A program made the translations under genes and the position numbers. Of a stretch of 64,000 nucleotides of DNA, positions 53,601 to 63,081 are shown piece after piece (position 1 is the first letter of the stretch; every line of letters begins with the position of its first letter). Under the pieces are notes generated by a model. The model saw only the letters and a program-made list of their open reading frames with translations. It was not told where the DNA came from and searched no databases. Location: contig NZ_SOBE01000002.1 of the NCBI RefSeq assembly GCF_004364285.1, positions 124,001 to 188,000 on the forward strand. The letters are read 5' to 3'. Origin of the DNA: Frigoribacterium sp. PhB116 (GTDB lineage: Bacteria > Actinomycetota > Actinomycetes > Actinomycetales > Microbacteriaceae).

Positions 53601-54650
53601 ATGACGAAGAACATCGTCGGCGTCGACATCGGCAGCCGATCGCTCCGCGCGGTCGAGGTCGCCGACGTCGACAAGCCGCGCCCCACCGTCGTCCGCTTCT
53701 CCGAGATGGCCCTCAGCGACGGCGCTGCCAGCCGCGGAGAAGTGCTCGAGCCCCAGACCGTCGCCAGCGCCCTCAAGCAGCTCTGGAGCGCCGGCGGGTT
53801 CAAGAGCAAGAACGTCGTGCTCGGCATGGGCAACCAGCGCGTGCTGGCCCGCGACCTGACCGTGGCGAAGGCGTCGCGCGAGCGGATCCGCGAGTCGCTG
53901 CCGTTCCAGGTGCAGGACATGCTGCCGGTGCCCGTCGCCGACGCGCTGCTCGACTTCTACCCCTACAAGGAGAGCGAGGGCGAGAACGGCCCCGTGCTCA
54001 ACGGCCTGCTCATCGCCGCCGTCAAGGACGCCGTCCTCGGCAACGTCCGCGCCAGCAAGCTCGCCGGCCTGTCGACCATGGGCGTCGACCTCATCCCGTT
54101 CGCGAACACGCGCCTACTGATCAACCGACCCGGCCTCACCGGCACCGTCGCCCTCATCGAGATCGGCCACAGCACGTCGTCCGTGATCGTCGCGACCGAC
54201 GGCGTCCCGCAGTTCGTCCGCATCATCCCCTCGGGCGGCGACGACGTCACGCAGGCGATCGTCGCCAAGCGCGGCGTCTCGGTCGAGGAGGCGGTGGCCG
54301 TCAAGAGGCAGCGCGGCCTCAGCACCGTGATCACCAACGCGGAGGAGCAGGCCTCGTCGGCCGCCATCTTCGAGTCGGTCAACGAGCTGCTCGGCAGCTT
54401 CCGCAACACCGTCCAGTACTTCGTCAACACCCGGCCGACCGAGACGGTCTCCCAGATCGTCCTCGCCGGAGGCGGCGCCCTGCTGCCGGGGCTCCCGGAC
54501 GCGCTGTCCGAGGTGACGCGCCTGCCCGTGGTCGTCGCCGATCCGTTCGCCACCGTCGCGTTCGGCAAGAACGTCGACGAGGCCGCCCTGCGCGGGCGCG
54601 CCTCCGACATGACCGTGGCCCTCGGGCTCGCACTGGGGAGCGCCGCATGA
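53601..54650 (+). CDS. pilM: Type IV pilus assembly protein PilM
   Basis: Actin-like cytoplasmic protein of the pilus alignment complex, 349 aa. The first ATP-binding loop is VGVDIGSRSLRAVEV (residues 6-20) and the second phosphate loop is around ALIEIGHSTSSVIV (about 186-199). The adenosine motif is IVLAGGGALLPGLPDAL. PilM binds the short cytoplasmic tail of PilN, which is encoded next with a four-base overlap. AAAAGAGACC lies upstream of the ATG. Confidence 0.93.
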   Translation: MTKNIVGVDIGSRSLRAVEVADVDKPRPTVVRFSEMALSDGAASRGEVLEPQTVASALKQLWSAGGFKSKNVVLGMGNQRVLARDLTVAKASRERIRESLPFQVQDMLPVPVADALLDFYPYKESEGENGPVLNGLLIAAVKDAVLGNVRASKLAGLSTMGVDLIPFANTRLLINRPGLTGTVALIEIGHSTSSVIVATDGVPQFVRIIPSGGDDVTQAIVAKRGVSVEEAVAVKRQRGLSTVITNAEEQASSAAIFESVNELLGSFRNTVQYFVNTRPTETVSQIVLAGGGALLPGLPDALSEVTRLPVVVADPFATVAFGKNVDEAALRGRASDMTVALGLALGSAA

Positions 54651-55309
54651 GCCGCACCAAGAAGACCGCCACGGCGGTCGTCGGGGGACTGCCCCGCGTC
54701 GACCTGCTGCCCCCGGAGGTCCGGGCCGAGCGGCACACCGGCGTCGTCGTCCGCCGCGCGTGGATGGGCGTCGTCGGCGCTGCCGCCGTGGTCGCCATCG
54801 CAGCCGGCGGGGCCACGATCGTCTCGATCGAGGCGAACGACGAGCTCCTCGCCTCGCAGGCGGAGACGCAGCAGCTGCTGATCGAGCAGGGCAAGTACAC
54901 CGAGGTCCGCGAGGTCAAGTCGGACATCCAGCTGCTCACCGCCGCGCAGACGGTGGCGGGCGCCGCGGAGATCCCCTGGCCCTCCTACCTCGCGCAGATC
55001 CAGGCGACCCTGCCGGCCGGCGTCACCGTGACGACCATCACGATCGACCAGGCCTCGCCCATCGCCGACTACCAGCAGTCGGACACCCCCCTGCAGGGCG
55101 CCCGTGTGGGCACCGTGACCTTCACGGCCCAGAGCACGACGCTGCCGAGCGTCCCGGACTGGCTCGACGGCCTCGCCGCCCTGCCCGGCTACACGGACGC
55201 CACGCCCGGCTCGGTCACCCTCGAGGAGCGCGTCTACGAGGCGACCGTGACCATGCACATCGACCAGGGCGCGTTCTCGAACCGCTTCGCCCCCACTGAG
55301 AGCGAGTGA
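54647..55309 (+). CDS. pilN: Type IV pilus assembly protein PilN
   Basis: Bitopic inner-membrane protein of 220 aa. The cytoplasmic tail holds the PilM-binding motif as RVDLLPPE (residues 17-24, usually INLLP). A single transmembrane helix follows at about 41-60, then a coiled coil (DELLASQAETQQLLIEQGKY) and a ferredoxin-like periplasmic domain with LAQIQATLPAGVTVTTITI. In a monoderm this domain faces the cell wall. It overlaps pilM and is four bases from pilO. Confidence 0.9.
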   Translation: MSRTKKTATAVVGGLPRVDLLPPEVRAERHTGVVVRRAWMGVVGAAAVVAIAAGGATIVSIEANDELLASQAETQQLLIEQGKYTEVREVKSDIQLLTAAQTVAGAAEIPWPSYLAQIQATLPAGVTVTTITIDQASPIADYQQSDTPLQGARVGTVTFTAQSTTLPSVPDWLDGLAALPGYTDATPGSVTLEERVYEATVTMHIDQGAFSNRFAPTESE

Positions 55310-55313
55310 CCTG

Positions 55314-56117
55314 ATGGACCGCAACCGCATCAAGCTGATCATCGCGATGGTGAGCGGCGTCGCCGTGCTCGCCCTCGGCTTCTTCCTCGGCGTGCAGCCC
55401 CAGCTGACCGCCGCCTCGACCGCGGCCGAGCAGAAGTCGACCGTCGACCAGCAGAACGAGGGCATCCGGGCGACCGTCGAGCAGCTCATCGCCGAGAACG
55501 AGGGCCTGTCCGGCCTCGAGGCCGAGCGCGACGCCAAGCTCGCGTCCGTCCCCGACGCGCCCGACATGCCGTCCCTCATCCGGCAGCTCGACCAGATGGC
55601 CGGCGAGGCCGGCACCATGGTGACCTCCTTCACGGCGGCCGACCCCGTGTCGTACGCCGCGCCGGCGTCCGCGACGGCCCCGGCCGCCGCGGCTGCTCCC
55701 GCCGAGGGCACGGAATCGTCCGAGGGCACGGACGGCGACGCCGCCGCTGCCGCCGCCGCCCCCGCCGAGGCCGCCCTGCCCACCGCCCCCGCCACCGTCA
55801 CCGACCCTGCCGTCACCCCGGCCAACTTCTCCACGATCGCGGTCACCGTCGACATCAAGGGCTCGTACGACCAGGCCCTCGACTTCGTCGACCGCCTGCA
55901 GAAGGGCCCGCGCCTGTTCCTCGTGACCGCGATCACGAGCAGCGAGCCCGAGGAGGGCGATCAGACCGCCGAGGGCCAGACCTGGACGGTCGGCGGACTC
56001 GTCTTCGTCATGCAGGACGGCGAGACCGCGCCCGCCGACGGCGACGCCACCACGACGGCGCCGACGCAGGCCGAGGGCACCGACGAGGGCACGGACACGA
56101 CCGCCAGCGGTCGCTGA
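55314..56117 (+). CDS. pilO: Type IV pilus assembly protein PilO
   Basis: Bitopic partner of PilN, 267 aa. A short basic cytoplasmic tail (DRNRIK) precedes a transmembrane helix at about residues 7-26 and a coiled coil (DQQNEGIRATVEQLIAENEG). The domain has PDMPSLIRQLDQMAGEAGTM and TVDIKGSYDQALDFVDRLQK, the PilO pattern. It has Ala/Pro/Thr-rich insertions at about 117-160 and at the C-terminus. No pilP or pilQ follows, as expected for a bacterium without an outer membrane. It is the last pilus gene, followed by a terminator. Confidence 0.9.
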   Translation: MDRNRIKLIIAMVSGVAVLALGFFLGVQPQLTAASTAAEQKSTVDQQNEGIRATVEQLIAENEGLSGLEAERDAKLASVPDAPDMPSLIRQLDQMAGEAGTMVTSFTAADPVSYAAPASATAPAAAAAPAEGTESSEGTDGDAAAAAAAPAEAALPTAPATVTDPAVTPANFSTIAVTVDIKGSYDQALDFVDRLQKGPRLFLVTAITSSEPEEGDQTAEGQTWTVGGLVFVMQDGETAPADGDATTTAPTQAEGTDEGTDTTASGR

Positions 56118-56156
56118 CCCGCCGACCCGAGCCTCCTCCGCTCGATTCCGCCACCA

Positions 56157-56194
56157 GAGCCCGGCTCCTCCCTCCCCAGGGAGGAGCCGGGCTC
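56157..56194 (+). terminator. Terminator of the pilus operon
   Basis: A 17-bp perfect stem (56157-56173 with 56178-56194), loop CCCC, 40 bases after pilO. Confidence 0.85.
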
Positions 56195-56244
56195 GTCCGC
56201 TGCCCGCACAGCCCTGGCCCGCCGCCTCGGGATGCTCCGCGGCG

Positions 56245-56250
56245 TACCCT
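56245..56250 (+). promoter_or_regulatory. -10 box of a leaderless transcript
   Basis: TACCCT ends six bases before the ATG at 56257, again with no ribosome-binding site. Confidence 0.4.
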
Positions 56251-56256
56251 CGGCTC

Positions 56257-56811
56257 ATGACCCGTGCCGTCTACGCCCTGATGGCGAGCGTCCTCTTCGG
56301 CGCCCTGCTCGTGGCGACGGCCGGCTTCGAGAGCCTGCTGCTCGACCGCGACGTCATCGGCGAGCCCGACGCGGGCCCCTTCCTCGGCCCGGCCATGGGC
56401 GGTGCCGCCCTCCTCGTCGTCCTCCTGGCCCTGATGCGCTCGGCCGCGCTCGCCGACGCCCGCGACGGGGGAGCGCCGGAGGTGCGCGGCACCTTCCCCG
56501 CCCAGCCCCTGCACGACGCCCGCCCGGCCCGCCGGGGTCCGCGCCCCGGAGACGAGGGCGGCGGCGTCCCCGGTCCCCGACCCGCGCCTCCGAGCCCCTG
56601 GCCCGCGGTCGTCTCCACAGCCGCCGCCGTCTGGGCGGTCATGCTGCTCGTCGGCAGCGTCGGCTACGCCGTGGTGCGCGGCGAGGTCGTCTGGCTGGTG
56701 CTCTTCGCCGCGCGCTACGCGCTGTCGCCGTTCGTGCTCGGCGCCGTCGTCTGCGCCGCCCTCGTCGTGCTCGGCACGCTGCTGCTCTCGAGGGCCGAGC
56801 CCGCCCGCTGA
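56257..56811 (+). CDS. Four-helix membrane protein, function unknown
   Basis: Protein of 184 aa that I cannot assign with confidence. Hydrophobic segments lie at about residues 5-25, 45-60, 114-136 and 144-175, divided by a charged Gly/Pro/Arg loop (about 65-108). The N-terminal segment could be a signal anchor. It sits between the pilus terminator and the rpsL promoter and looks like a separate leaderless transcription unit. Nothing in it suggests a link to pili. Confidence 0.65.
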   Translation: MTRAVYALMASVLFGALLVATAGFESLLLDRDVIGEPDAGPFLGPAMGGAALLVVLLALMRSAALADARDGGAPEVRGTFPAQPLHDARPARRGPRPGDEGGGVPGPRPAPPSPWPAVVSTAAAVWAVMLLVGSVGYAVVRGEVVWLVLFAARYALSPFVLGAVVCAALVVLGTLLLSRAEPAR

Positions 56812-57145
56812 GCGGGCCGGGAGGCGCCTGGCCGTTCGCCCCGGGCGTCCCGTCGCAGCCCGGAGACATTTGATTAACCCCCTGTCCGAAGCTATGCTCT
56901 ATCGGGTGTGCGCTTCATCGCGCGCCCGAAAATCCCGCTCGTACCACGGTCGACGACCCGGCACGAGCAGGGTCACACCGTCCCCCAGCTGTTCCGCGTG
57001 CTCGTCACGCGGCGGTCGCCGGGCGGGGCAGGGCCTCATCCGGCCCGGTCCCGACGAGACGAGGACGCCGACCATCCGGTCGGACAGAGCAGAGCACTGC
57101 ACGGCGCAGCACCGGCCGAGAGCAGAGCGCAACCAAGGAGAACCA
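56812..57145 (+). promoter_or_regulatory. rpsL promoter and leader region
   Basis: A 334-base gap that contains the rpsL promoter and a leader of about 240 bases rich in C/G with repeated GCACGAG/CGGTC words. No ORF is credible. Long leaders before rpsL are normal; I see no specific S7-binding hairpin that I could name. Confidence 0.55.
56870..56898 (+). promoter_or_regulatory. Housekeeping promoter of rpsL-rpsG-fusA
   Basis: TTGATT (56870-56875), a 17-base spacer and TATGCT (56893-56898). It lies in a local A/T-rich patch. The predicted start is near 56905. Confidence 0.65.
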
Positions 57146-57520
57146 GTGCCAACCATCCAGCAGCTGGTCCGCAAGGGACGCACGCCGAAGGTCGTCAAGA
57201 CCAAGGCCCCCGCCCTGCGGTCCAACCCCCAGCAGCGTGGCGTGTGCACCCGCGTGTACACCACCACCCCCAAGAAGCCGAACTCCGCGCTCCGCAAGGT
57301 CGCCCGTGTGAAGCTCTCCAACGGCACCGAGGTCACCGCCTACATCCCCGGCGAGGGCCACAACCTGCAGGAGCACTCGATGGTGCTCGTGCGCGGCGGT
57401 CGTGTGAAGGACCTCCCCGGCGTGCGCTACAAGATCGTCCGTGGCGCCCTCGACACCCAGGCCGTGAAGAACCGCAAGCAGGCTCGCAGCCTCTACGGTG
57501 CGAAGAAGGACAAGAAGTAA
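57146..57520 (+). CDS. rpsL: 30S ribosomal protein S12
   Basis: Decoding-centre protein, 124 aa. The GTG start has AAGGAG six bases upstream. Sequence is canonical: [40 protein letters not shown] and [20 protein letters not shown]. The streptomycin-resistance positions are wild type (Lys in TPKKPNS and Lys in [11 protein letters not shown]). It is coupled to rpsG by a one-base overlap (TAATG). Confidence 0.98.
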   Translation: MPTIQQLVRKGRTPKVVKTKAPALRSNPQQRGVCTRVYTTTPKKPNSALRKVARVKLSNGTEVTAYIPGEGHNLQEHSMVLVRGGRVKDLPGVRYKIVRGALDTQAVKNRKQARSLYGAKKDKK

Positions 57521-57990
57521 TGCCTCGTAAAGGACCCGCGCCCAAGCGCCCCGTCGTCGCCGACCCGGTCTACGGTGCGCCGATCGTCAGCCAGCTCGTC
57601 AACAAGATCCTCCTCGACGGCAAGAAGGGCCTCGCCGAGCGCATCGTCTACGGTGCTCTCGCCGGCGTCTCCGCCAAGAACGACCAGGACGCCGTCGTCA
57701 CGCTGAAGAAGGCGCTCGACAACGTGCGCCCGACCCTCGAGGTGCGTTCGCGCCGCGTCGGCGGCTCGACCTACCAGGTCCCCGTCGAGGTCAAGCCGCA
57801 CCGCGCGAACACGCTCGCGCTCCGCTGGCTCACCACCTACGCCAAGGCTCGTCGCGAGAAGACGATGACCGAGCGCCTCATGAACGAGATCCTCGACGCC
57901 TCCAACGGCCTCGGCGCCGCTGTCAAGCGCCGTGAGGACACTCACAAGATGGCCGAGGCGAACAAGGCCTTCGCGCACTACCGCTGGTAA
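57520..57990 (+). CDS. rpsG: 30S ribosomal protein S7
   Basis: Primary 16S rRNA binding protein of the small subunit head, 156 aa. It has the typical [20 protein letters not shown] start, [17 protein letters not shown] and the C-terminal [20 protein letters not shown]. The gene order rpsL-rpsG-fusA-tuf is the standard str operon. A hairpin with the GGAGGCGCGG word lies between it and fusA. Confidence 0.98.
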   Translation: MPRKGPAPKRPVVADPVYGAPIVSQLVNKILLDGKKGLAERIVYGALAGVSAKNDQDAVVTLKKALDNVRPTLEVRSRRVGGSTYQVPVEVKPHRANTLALRWLTTYAKARREKTMTERLMNEILDASNGLGAAVKRREDTHKMAEANKAFAHYRW

Positions 57991-57997
57991 CAGCCAC

Positions 57998-58035
57998 GGA
58001 GGCGCGGTGTGCGCACGACGTGCACCGCGCCTCCT
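57998..58035 (+). terminator. Hairpin between rpsG and fusA built from the 11-mer
   Basis: GGAGGCGCGGTG (57998-58009) pairs perfectly with CACCGCGCCTCC (58023-58034) around a 13-base loop. The right side plus T58035 is a full 11-mer. It may lower or uncouple expression between S7 and EF-G. Confidence 0.75.
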
Positions 58036-58074
58036 CGGCTCCCGCTTTCCCCACCTACCCCTTCGGAGGAACCT

Positions 58075-60189
58075 GTGGCACAGGACGTGCTCACCGACCT
58101 GAACAAGGTCCGCAACATCGGCATCATGGCGCACATCGATGCTGGCAAGACGACGACGACCGAGCGCATCCTGTACTACACCGGCATCACCCACAAGATC
58201 GGTGAGGTCCACGACGGTGCGGCCACGATGGACTGGATGGCGCAGGAGCAGGAGCGCGGCATCACGATCACGTCCGCCGCGACGACGTGCTTCTGGAACA
58301 AGAACCAGATCAACATCATCGACACCCCCGGTCACGTCGACTTCACGGTCGAGGTCGAGCGTTCGCTCCGCGTGCTCGACGGCGCGGTCGCCGTCTTCGA
58401 CGGCAAGGAGGGCGTCGAGCCCCAGTCCGAGACCGTCTGGCGTCAGGCCGACAAGTACGACGTGCCCCGCATCTGCTTCGTCAACAAGATGGACAAGCTC
58501 GGCGCCGACTTCTACTTCACGGTCGACACGATCATCAACCGCCTGGGCGCCAAGCCCCTCGTCATGCAGCTCCCGATCGGTTCGGAGTCCTCGTTCGAGG
58601 GCGTCGTCGACCTCGTCGAGATGCGTGCGCTGACGTGGCGCGGCGACTCCAAGGGTGACGTCGAGCTGGGTGCCAAGTACGAGATCGAGGAGATCCCGGA
58701 CGACCTCAAGGAGAAGGCCGCGGAGTACCGCGCCAAGCTCCTCGAGACGGTCGCCGAGTCGGACGACGCGCTGCTCGAGAAGTACTTCGGCGGCGAGGAG
58801 CTGACGATCGCCGAGATCAAGGGCGCCGTCCGCAAGATGACGGTCAACAGCGAGCTGTACCCGATCTTCTGTGGCTCCGCCTTCAAGAACCGCGGCGTCC
58901 AGCCGATGCTCGACGCGGTCATCGACTACCTCCCCTCGCCGCTCGACGTGCCTCCCATGGAGGGCCACGACGTCCGCGACGCCGAGAAGGTCATCATCCG
59001 CAAGCCCGAGTCGAGCGAGCCGTTCTCGGCCCTCGCCTTCAAGGTCGCGGTGCACCCCTTCTTCGGTCGCCTCACCTACGTCCGCGTGTACTCCGGCTCG
59101 ATCGAGTCGGGTGCCCAGGTCATCAACTCGACCAAGGACAAGAAGGAGCGCATCGGCAAGATCTTCCAGATGCACTCCAACAAGGAGAACCCGGTCGACA
59201 GCGTCACCGCCGGCCACATCTACGCGGTCATCGGCCTGAAGTTCACCACCACCGGTGACACGCTGTGCGACCCGTCCGAGCAGATCGTGCTCGAGTCGAT
59301 GACGTTCCCCGAGCCCGTCATCGAGGTCGCCATCGAGCCCAAGACGAAGGCCGACCAGGAGAAGCTCTCGCTGGCCATCCAGAAGCTCGCCGAGGAGGAC
59401 CCGACGTTCCGCGTCGAGCTCAACGTCGAGACGGGCCAGACGGTCATCAAGGGCATGGGCGAGCTCCACCTCGACATCCTCGTCGACCGCATGAAGCGCG
59501 AGTTCAACGTCGAGGCGAACGTCGGCAAGCCCCAGGTGGCCTACCGCGAGACGCTCAAGAAGGGCATCGAGCGCTACGACTACACCCACAAGAAGCAGAC
59601 CGGTGGGTCGGGTCAGTTCGCCAAGATCCAGATCGCCCTGGAGCCCTACGAGGTCACGGCCGAGTCGACCTACGAGTTCGTCAACAAGGTCACCGGCGGC
59701 CGCGTCCCGCGGGAGTACATCCCCTCGGTCGACGCCGGCATCCAGGACGCCATGCAGGTCGGAGTCCTCGCGGGCTACCCGACGGTGGGCGTCCGGGCGC
59801 TGCTCCTCGACGGCGCGGCGCACGACGTCGACTCGTCGGAGATGGCCTTCAAGATCGCTGGGTCGATCGCCTACAAAGAGGCGGCTCGCAAGGCCCAGCC
59901 CGTTCTCCTCGAGCCGCTCATGGCGGTCGAGGTGCGTACGCCCGAGGAGTACATGGGCGACGTCATCGGCGACCTCAGCTCGCGACGCGGGCAGATCTCG
60001 TCGATGGAAGACGCCAGTGGTGTGAAGGTCGTTCGGGCCAGCGTGCCGCTGTCGGAGATGTTCGGCTACGTCGGAGACCTGCGGTCGAAGACCTCGGGTC
60101 GTGCCGTCTACTCGATGACGTTCGAGTCGTACCAGGAAGTCCCCTCGGCCGTCGCCGAGGAGATCATCCAGAAGAACAAGGGCGAATAG
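58075..60189 (+). CDS. fusA: Elongation factor G
   Basis: Translocation GTPase, 704 aa from a GTG after GGAGGAACC. G1 is [13 protein letters not shown] (from residue 19), G2 [12 protein letters not shown]3 DTPGHVDF and G4 [10 protein letters not shown]. All five EF-G domains are present, including domain IV with [16 protein letters not shown] and [14 protein letters not shown]. There is no sign of a second, FusB-like paralogue. The gap of 126 bases to tuf holds no clear terminator. Confidence 0.98.
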   Translation: MAQDVLTDLNKVRNIGIMAHIDAGKTTTTERILYYTGITHKIGEVHDGAATMDWMAQEQERGITITSAATTCFWNKNQINIIDTPGHVDFTVEVERSLRVLDGAVAVFDGKEGVEPQSETVWRQADKYDVPRICFVNKMDKLGADFYFTVDTIINRLGAKPLVMQLPIGSESSFEGVVDLVEMRALTWRGDSKGDVELGAKYEIEEIPDDLKEKAAEYRAKLLETVAESDDALLEKYFGGEELTIAEIKGAVRKMTVNSELYPIFCGSAFKNRGVQPMLDAVIDYLPSPLDVPPMEGHDVRDAEKVIIRKPESSEPFSALAFKVAVHPFFGRLTYVRVYSGSIESGAQVINSTKDKKERIGKIFQMHSNKENPVDSVTAGHIYAVIGLKFTTTGDTLCDPSEQIVLESMTFPEPVIEVAIEPKTKADQEKLSLAIQKLAEEDPTFRVELNVETGQTVIKGMGELHLDILVDRMKREFNVEANVGKPQVAYRETLKKGIERYDYTHKKQTGGSGQFAKIQIALEPYEVTAESTYEFVNKVTGGRVPREYIPSVDAGIQDAMQVGVLAGYPTVGVRALLLDGAAHDVDSSEMAFKIAGSIAYKEAARKAQPVLLEPLMAVEVRTPEEYMGDVIGDLSSRRGQISSMEDASGVKVVRASVPLSEMFGYVGDLRSKTSGRAVYSMTFESYQEVPSAVAEEIIQKNKGE

Positions 60190-60315
60190 TCCCGAATCTC
60201 GCGGCCGTTCCTCGACCGCGTAACATGTACACACACCAATCCGCAGTGTCCGGTAGGCCGGGTCATCGACCCGGCCCCCGGCCCCACTGCAACCGAGTCC
60301 TGAGGAGGACCCACA

Positions 60316-61509
60316 GTGGCTAAGGCCAAGTTCGAGCGGACCAAGCCGCACGTCAACATCGGAACCATCGGTCACGTCGACCACGGCAAGACCACGCTCA
60401 CCGCGGCGATCACCAAGGTCCTGCACGACAAGTACCCGACCCTCAACGAGGCGTCGGCCTTCGACCAGATCGACAACGCGCCCGAAGAGAAGCAGCGCGG
60501 CATCACGATCAACATCTCGCACGTCGAGTACCAGACGGAGAAGCGTCACTACGCTCACGTCGACGCTCCCGGTCACGCCGACTACATCAAGAACATGATC
60601 ACCGGCGCGGCTCAGATGGACGGCGCGATCCTCGTGGTCGCCGCCACCGACGGCCCGATGCCCCAGACGCGTGAGCACGTCCTGCTCGCCCGCCAGGTCG
60701 GCGTGCCCTACATCGTCGTGGCCCTCAACAAGTCCGACATGGTCGACGACGAGGAGATCCTCGAGCTCGTCGAGATCGAGGTGCGCGAGCTCCTCTCCAG
60801 CCAGGACTTCGACGGCGACAACGCCCCCGTCGTGCAGGTCTCCGCTCTCAAGGCCCTCGAGGGCGACGAGAAGTGGGCCGCCACGGTCGCCGACCTGATG
60901 GACCAGGTCGACGAGAACGTCCCCGAGCCCGTCCGTGCCACGGACCAGCCCTTCCTCATGCCCGTCGAGGACGTCTTCACGATCACCGGTCGTGGAACCG
61001 TCATCACCGGTCGTGTCGAGCGCGGCATCCTGAAGCCGAACGACGAGGTCGAGATCGTCGGCATCAAGGAGAAGTCGTCCAAGACGACCGTCACCGCCAT
61101 CGAGATGTTCCGCAAGACCCTTGACGACGCGCGCGCCGGTGAGAACGTCGGACTCCTCCTCCGCGGCACCAAGCGTGAGGACGTCGAGCGCGGCCAGGTC
61201 GTGGTCAAGCCCGGCTCGATCACGCCCCACACCGAGTTCGAGGCGAACGTCTACATCCTCTCGAAGGACGAGGGCGGCCGTCACAACCCGTTCTACGCGA
61301 ACTACCGCCCGCAGTTCTACTTCCGCACCACCGACGTCACGGGTGTCATCACGCTGCCCGAGGGCACCGAGATGGTCATGCCCGGCGACACGACTGAGAT
61401 CACCGTCCAGCTGATCCAGCCCATCGCCATGGAAGAGGGCCTGCGCTTCGCCATCCGCGAGGGTGGCCGCACGGTCGGCGCCGGCACGGTCGTCAAGATC
61501 GTCAAGTAG
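60316..61509 (+). CDS. tuf: Elongation factor Tu
   Basis: Aminoacyl-tRNA carrier GTPase, 397 aa from a GTG with GAGGAGG upstream. G1 is GHVDHGKT (19-26), the switch I region [16 protein letters not shown]3 [12 protein letters not shown] and G4 NKSDMVDD. Domains II and III are complete ([26 protein letters not shown]; final [13 protein letters not shown]). Its terminator follows within 50 bases. In many actinobacteria the S10 ribosomal operon comes next; here three unrelated genes intervene before the window ends. Confidence 0.98.
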   Translation: MAKAKFERTKPHVNIGTIGHVDHGKTTLTAAITKVLHDKYPTLNEASAFDQIDNAPEEKQRGITINISHVEYQTEKRHYAHVDAPGHADYIKNMITGAAQMDGAILVVAATDGPMPQTREHVLLARQVGVPYIVVALNKSDMVDDEEILELVEIEVRELLSSQDFDGDNAPVVQVSALKALEGDEKWAATVADLMDQVDENVPEPVRATDQPFLMPVEDVFTITGRGTVITGRVERGILKPNDEVEIVGIKEKSSKTTVTAIEMFRKTLDDARAGENVGLLLRGTKREDVERGQVVVKPGSITPHTEFEANVYILSKDEGGRHNPFYANYRPQFYFRTTDVTGVITLPEGTEMVMPGDTTEITVQLIQPIAMEEGLRFAIREGGRTVGAGTVVKIVK

Positions 61510-61554
61510 CACCCGCCGCACAGGCACCTGCACGACCAGCACCACCTGAACACC

Positions 61555-61592
61555 CGAGAGGGGTCGGGCCCGAGAGGGCTCGGCCCCTCTCG
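61555..61592 (+). terminator. Terminator after tuf
   Basis: CGAGAGGGG (61555-61563) pairs with CCCCTCTCG (61584-61592); inner GGCC/GAGGGCT sequences can extend the stem imperfectly. Confidence 0.75.
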
Positions 61593-61683
61593 TCGTGCAC
61601 CGGGGGCACGACGGGGGTGCGTCGATCGCTGTTTCGCGGCAGAGTGGTGGCGTGCCGGAGACGCCGGCCAGAGGAGGCGCACC

Positions 61684-61896
61684 ATGGCAGGCTTCGACGA
61701 CATCACCAAGAAGGCCCAGGAGTTCCTGAAGGACGGCAAGGTCCAGGACGCCCTGAAGAGCGAGAAGGCCGAGGGCGTCAGCGACAAGATCCTCGACGCC
61801 GTCGCCGGTGCCGCCGACAAGGCCACCGGGGGCAAGCACAGCGACAAGATCGCCCAGGCGAAGGAGCAGGCCGACAAGAGGATCGGCGACCAGTAG
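61684..61896 (+). CDS. Rv0909/MT0933-like small antitoxin-family protein
   Basis: Highly charged 70-residue protein, Lys/Asp/Ala-rich, of the MT0933-like (Rv0909) family: AGFDDITKKAQEFLKDGKVQ at the start and a repeating DKATGGKHSDKIAQAKEQAD pattern at the end. The family is labelled antitoxin, but members without a toxin partner are common in actinobacteria, and no toxin-like gene is adjacent. GAGGAGG (within AGAGGAGGCGCACC) is its ribosome-binding site and a variant of the dispersed motif. A strong terminator follows. Confidence 0.75.
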   Translation: MAGFDDITKKAQEFLKDGKVQDALKSEKAEGVSDKILDAVAGAADKATGGKHSDKIAQAKEQADKRIGDQ

Positions 61897-61908
61897 CCCC
61901 GGCCATCC

Positions 61909-61942
61909 GCGACGCCCCGTTCCCTCCGGGACGGGGCGTCGC
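61909..61942 (+). terminator. Terminator after the Rv0909-like gene
   Basis: GCGACGCCCCGT (61909-61920) pairs perfectly with ACGGGGCGTCGC (61931-61942), with a further CC/GG pair in the loop, followed by TTGT. Confidence 0.85.
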
Positions 61943-61991
61943 TTGTACCCCGGCCCACCGCGGGTCAGGCCGTCGGTGGTTCGATCGACGG

Positions 61992-62966
61992 ATGCCGCGC
62001 CTCCGAAGGACGAACTCGAGCTCCCCGGGCCTCTCGCGAGTCCCGAGCGGTGCCGGATTCTCGTACCGTCACGCGGACGGCTCCAGCGTCACCGATCCCG
62101 AGCTCCGTGAGCGGTGCGAGCACCTCGGCATCCCGCCCGCCTGGACGGACGTCTGGATCGCCCCCTACGCCAACGGGCACATCCAGGCGACGGGCGTCGA
62201 CGGTGCCGGGCGTCGGCAGTACATCTACCACCCGACCTGGCGGGAGCAGAAGGACCGCCTCAAGTTCGACCGAGCTCTCGCCCTGGCCGAGTCCCTCCCC
62301 GCGGCGCGACGTCTCGTGACCCGCGACCTGCGCCTCGACGAGCCTGTGCGCGACCGCGCCCTCGCCGCAGCGTTCCGCATGCTCGACACCGGGTCCCTCC
62401 GGGTGGGGTCGGAGCGGTATGCCGAGCAGCACGGCAGCCACGGCCTCTCCACGCTGCTGTGCGCGCACGCGAAGGTGTCCGGCGACGTGGTCTCGCTCGC
62501 CTTCCCGGGCAAGAGCGGCCAGGACTGGGATTCCCAGATCCGCGACCCCGACCTCGCGACGGTGGTGCGCGGGTACAAGCAACGCGGCGGACGGTCGCGG
62601 CTGCTCGCCTGGCGTCCCGAGGCGGGCTCGCCCTGGCGACCGCTGCACGCCTCCGAGATCAACGAGTACGTGAAGCTGCGTGCCGGGGACGAGTTCACGG
62701 CCAAGGACTTCCGCACCCTGCACGGCACGGTGGCTGCCGCGGTCAGCCTCGCGAGGACGGGCCCGCAGGCGGGAGTCGGCAAGCGCAAGGGTGCCGTGTC
62801 GCAGGCCATGCGCGACGCGGCCGACGTCCTCGGCAACACCCCGTCCGTCGCCCGTTCCTCGTACGTCGACCCCCGTCTCGTCGACGCCTACCTGCACGGC
62901 GAGACCATCGACCCCGGCCGCCTGGGGTCGGCCGAGTCCGAGGTTCGGTCGCTGCTCTTCCGATGA
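61992..62966 (+). CDS. DNA topoisomerase IB (poxvirus type)
   Basis: Relaxes supercoils through a 3' phosphotyrosine; 324 aa, normal for bacterial TopIB. N-terminal domain: GFSYRHADGSSVTDPELRER, WTDVWIAPYANGHIQATG and the QYIYHPTWREQKDRLKFDR motif. Catalytic residues: Arg137 in GSLRVGSERY, the Lys in VSLAFPGKSGQDW, Arg241 and His244 in KDFRTLHGT, and the nucleophile Tyr291 in ARSSYVDPRLVDAY. The ATG at 61992 has no strong ribosome-binding site. The enzyme is accessory and patchily distributed. Confidence 0.93.
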   Translation: MPRLRRTNSSSPGLSRVPSGAGFSYRHADGSSVTDPELRERCEHLGIPPAWTDVWIAPYANGHIQATGVDGAGRRQYIYHPTWREQKDRLKFDRALALAESLPAARRLVTRDLRLDEPVRDRALAAAFRMLDTGSLRVGSERYAEQHGSHGLSTLLCAHAKVSGDVVSLAFPGKSGQDWDSQIRDPDLATVVRGYKQRGGRSRLLAWRPEAGSPWRPLHASEINEYVKLRAGDEFTAKDFRTLHGTVAAAVSLARTGPQAGVGKRKGAVSQAMRDAADVLGNTPSVARSSYVDPRLVDAYLHGETIDPGRLGSAESEVRSLLFR

Positions 62967-63081
62967 CCCGGGGACGAGGAGGCGCCCGGCCGTCCCACGG
63001 GCGGTCGCGAGCGGGCGGCCCCATGACGTACCGTAGAGGGTTGCGTCCGTTCGAGTCGGGCGCTCGAGAGGACCAACTGCA

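Noticed and set aside
60190-60315. Promoter for tuf around TAACAT at 60221
   Set aside because: No acceptable -35 box at 16-18 bases upstream; tuf may be read from the upstream promoter.
57493-61839. 1448-codon minus-strand open frame opposite rpsG, fusA and tuf
   Set aside because: Same artefact over highly expressed genes; it would contradict three certain genes.
61684-61896. Toxin-antitoxin pair at the Rv0909-like gene
   Set aside because: Separated by a strong terminator from the next gene, which is a topoisomerase, and no toxin-like gene is adjacent.
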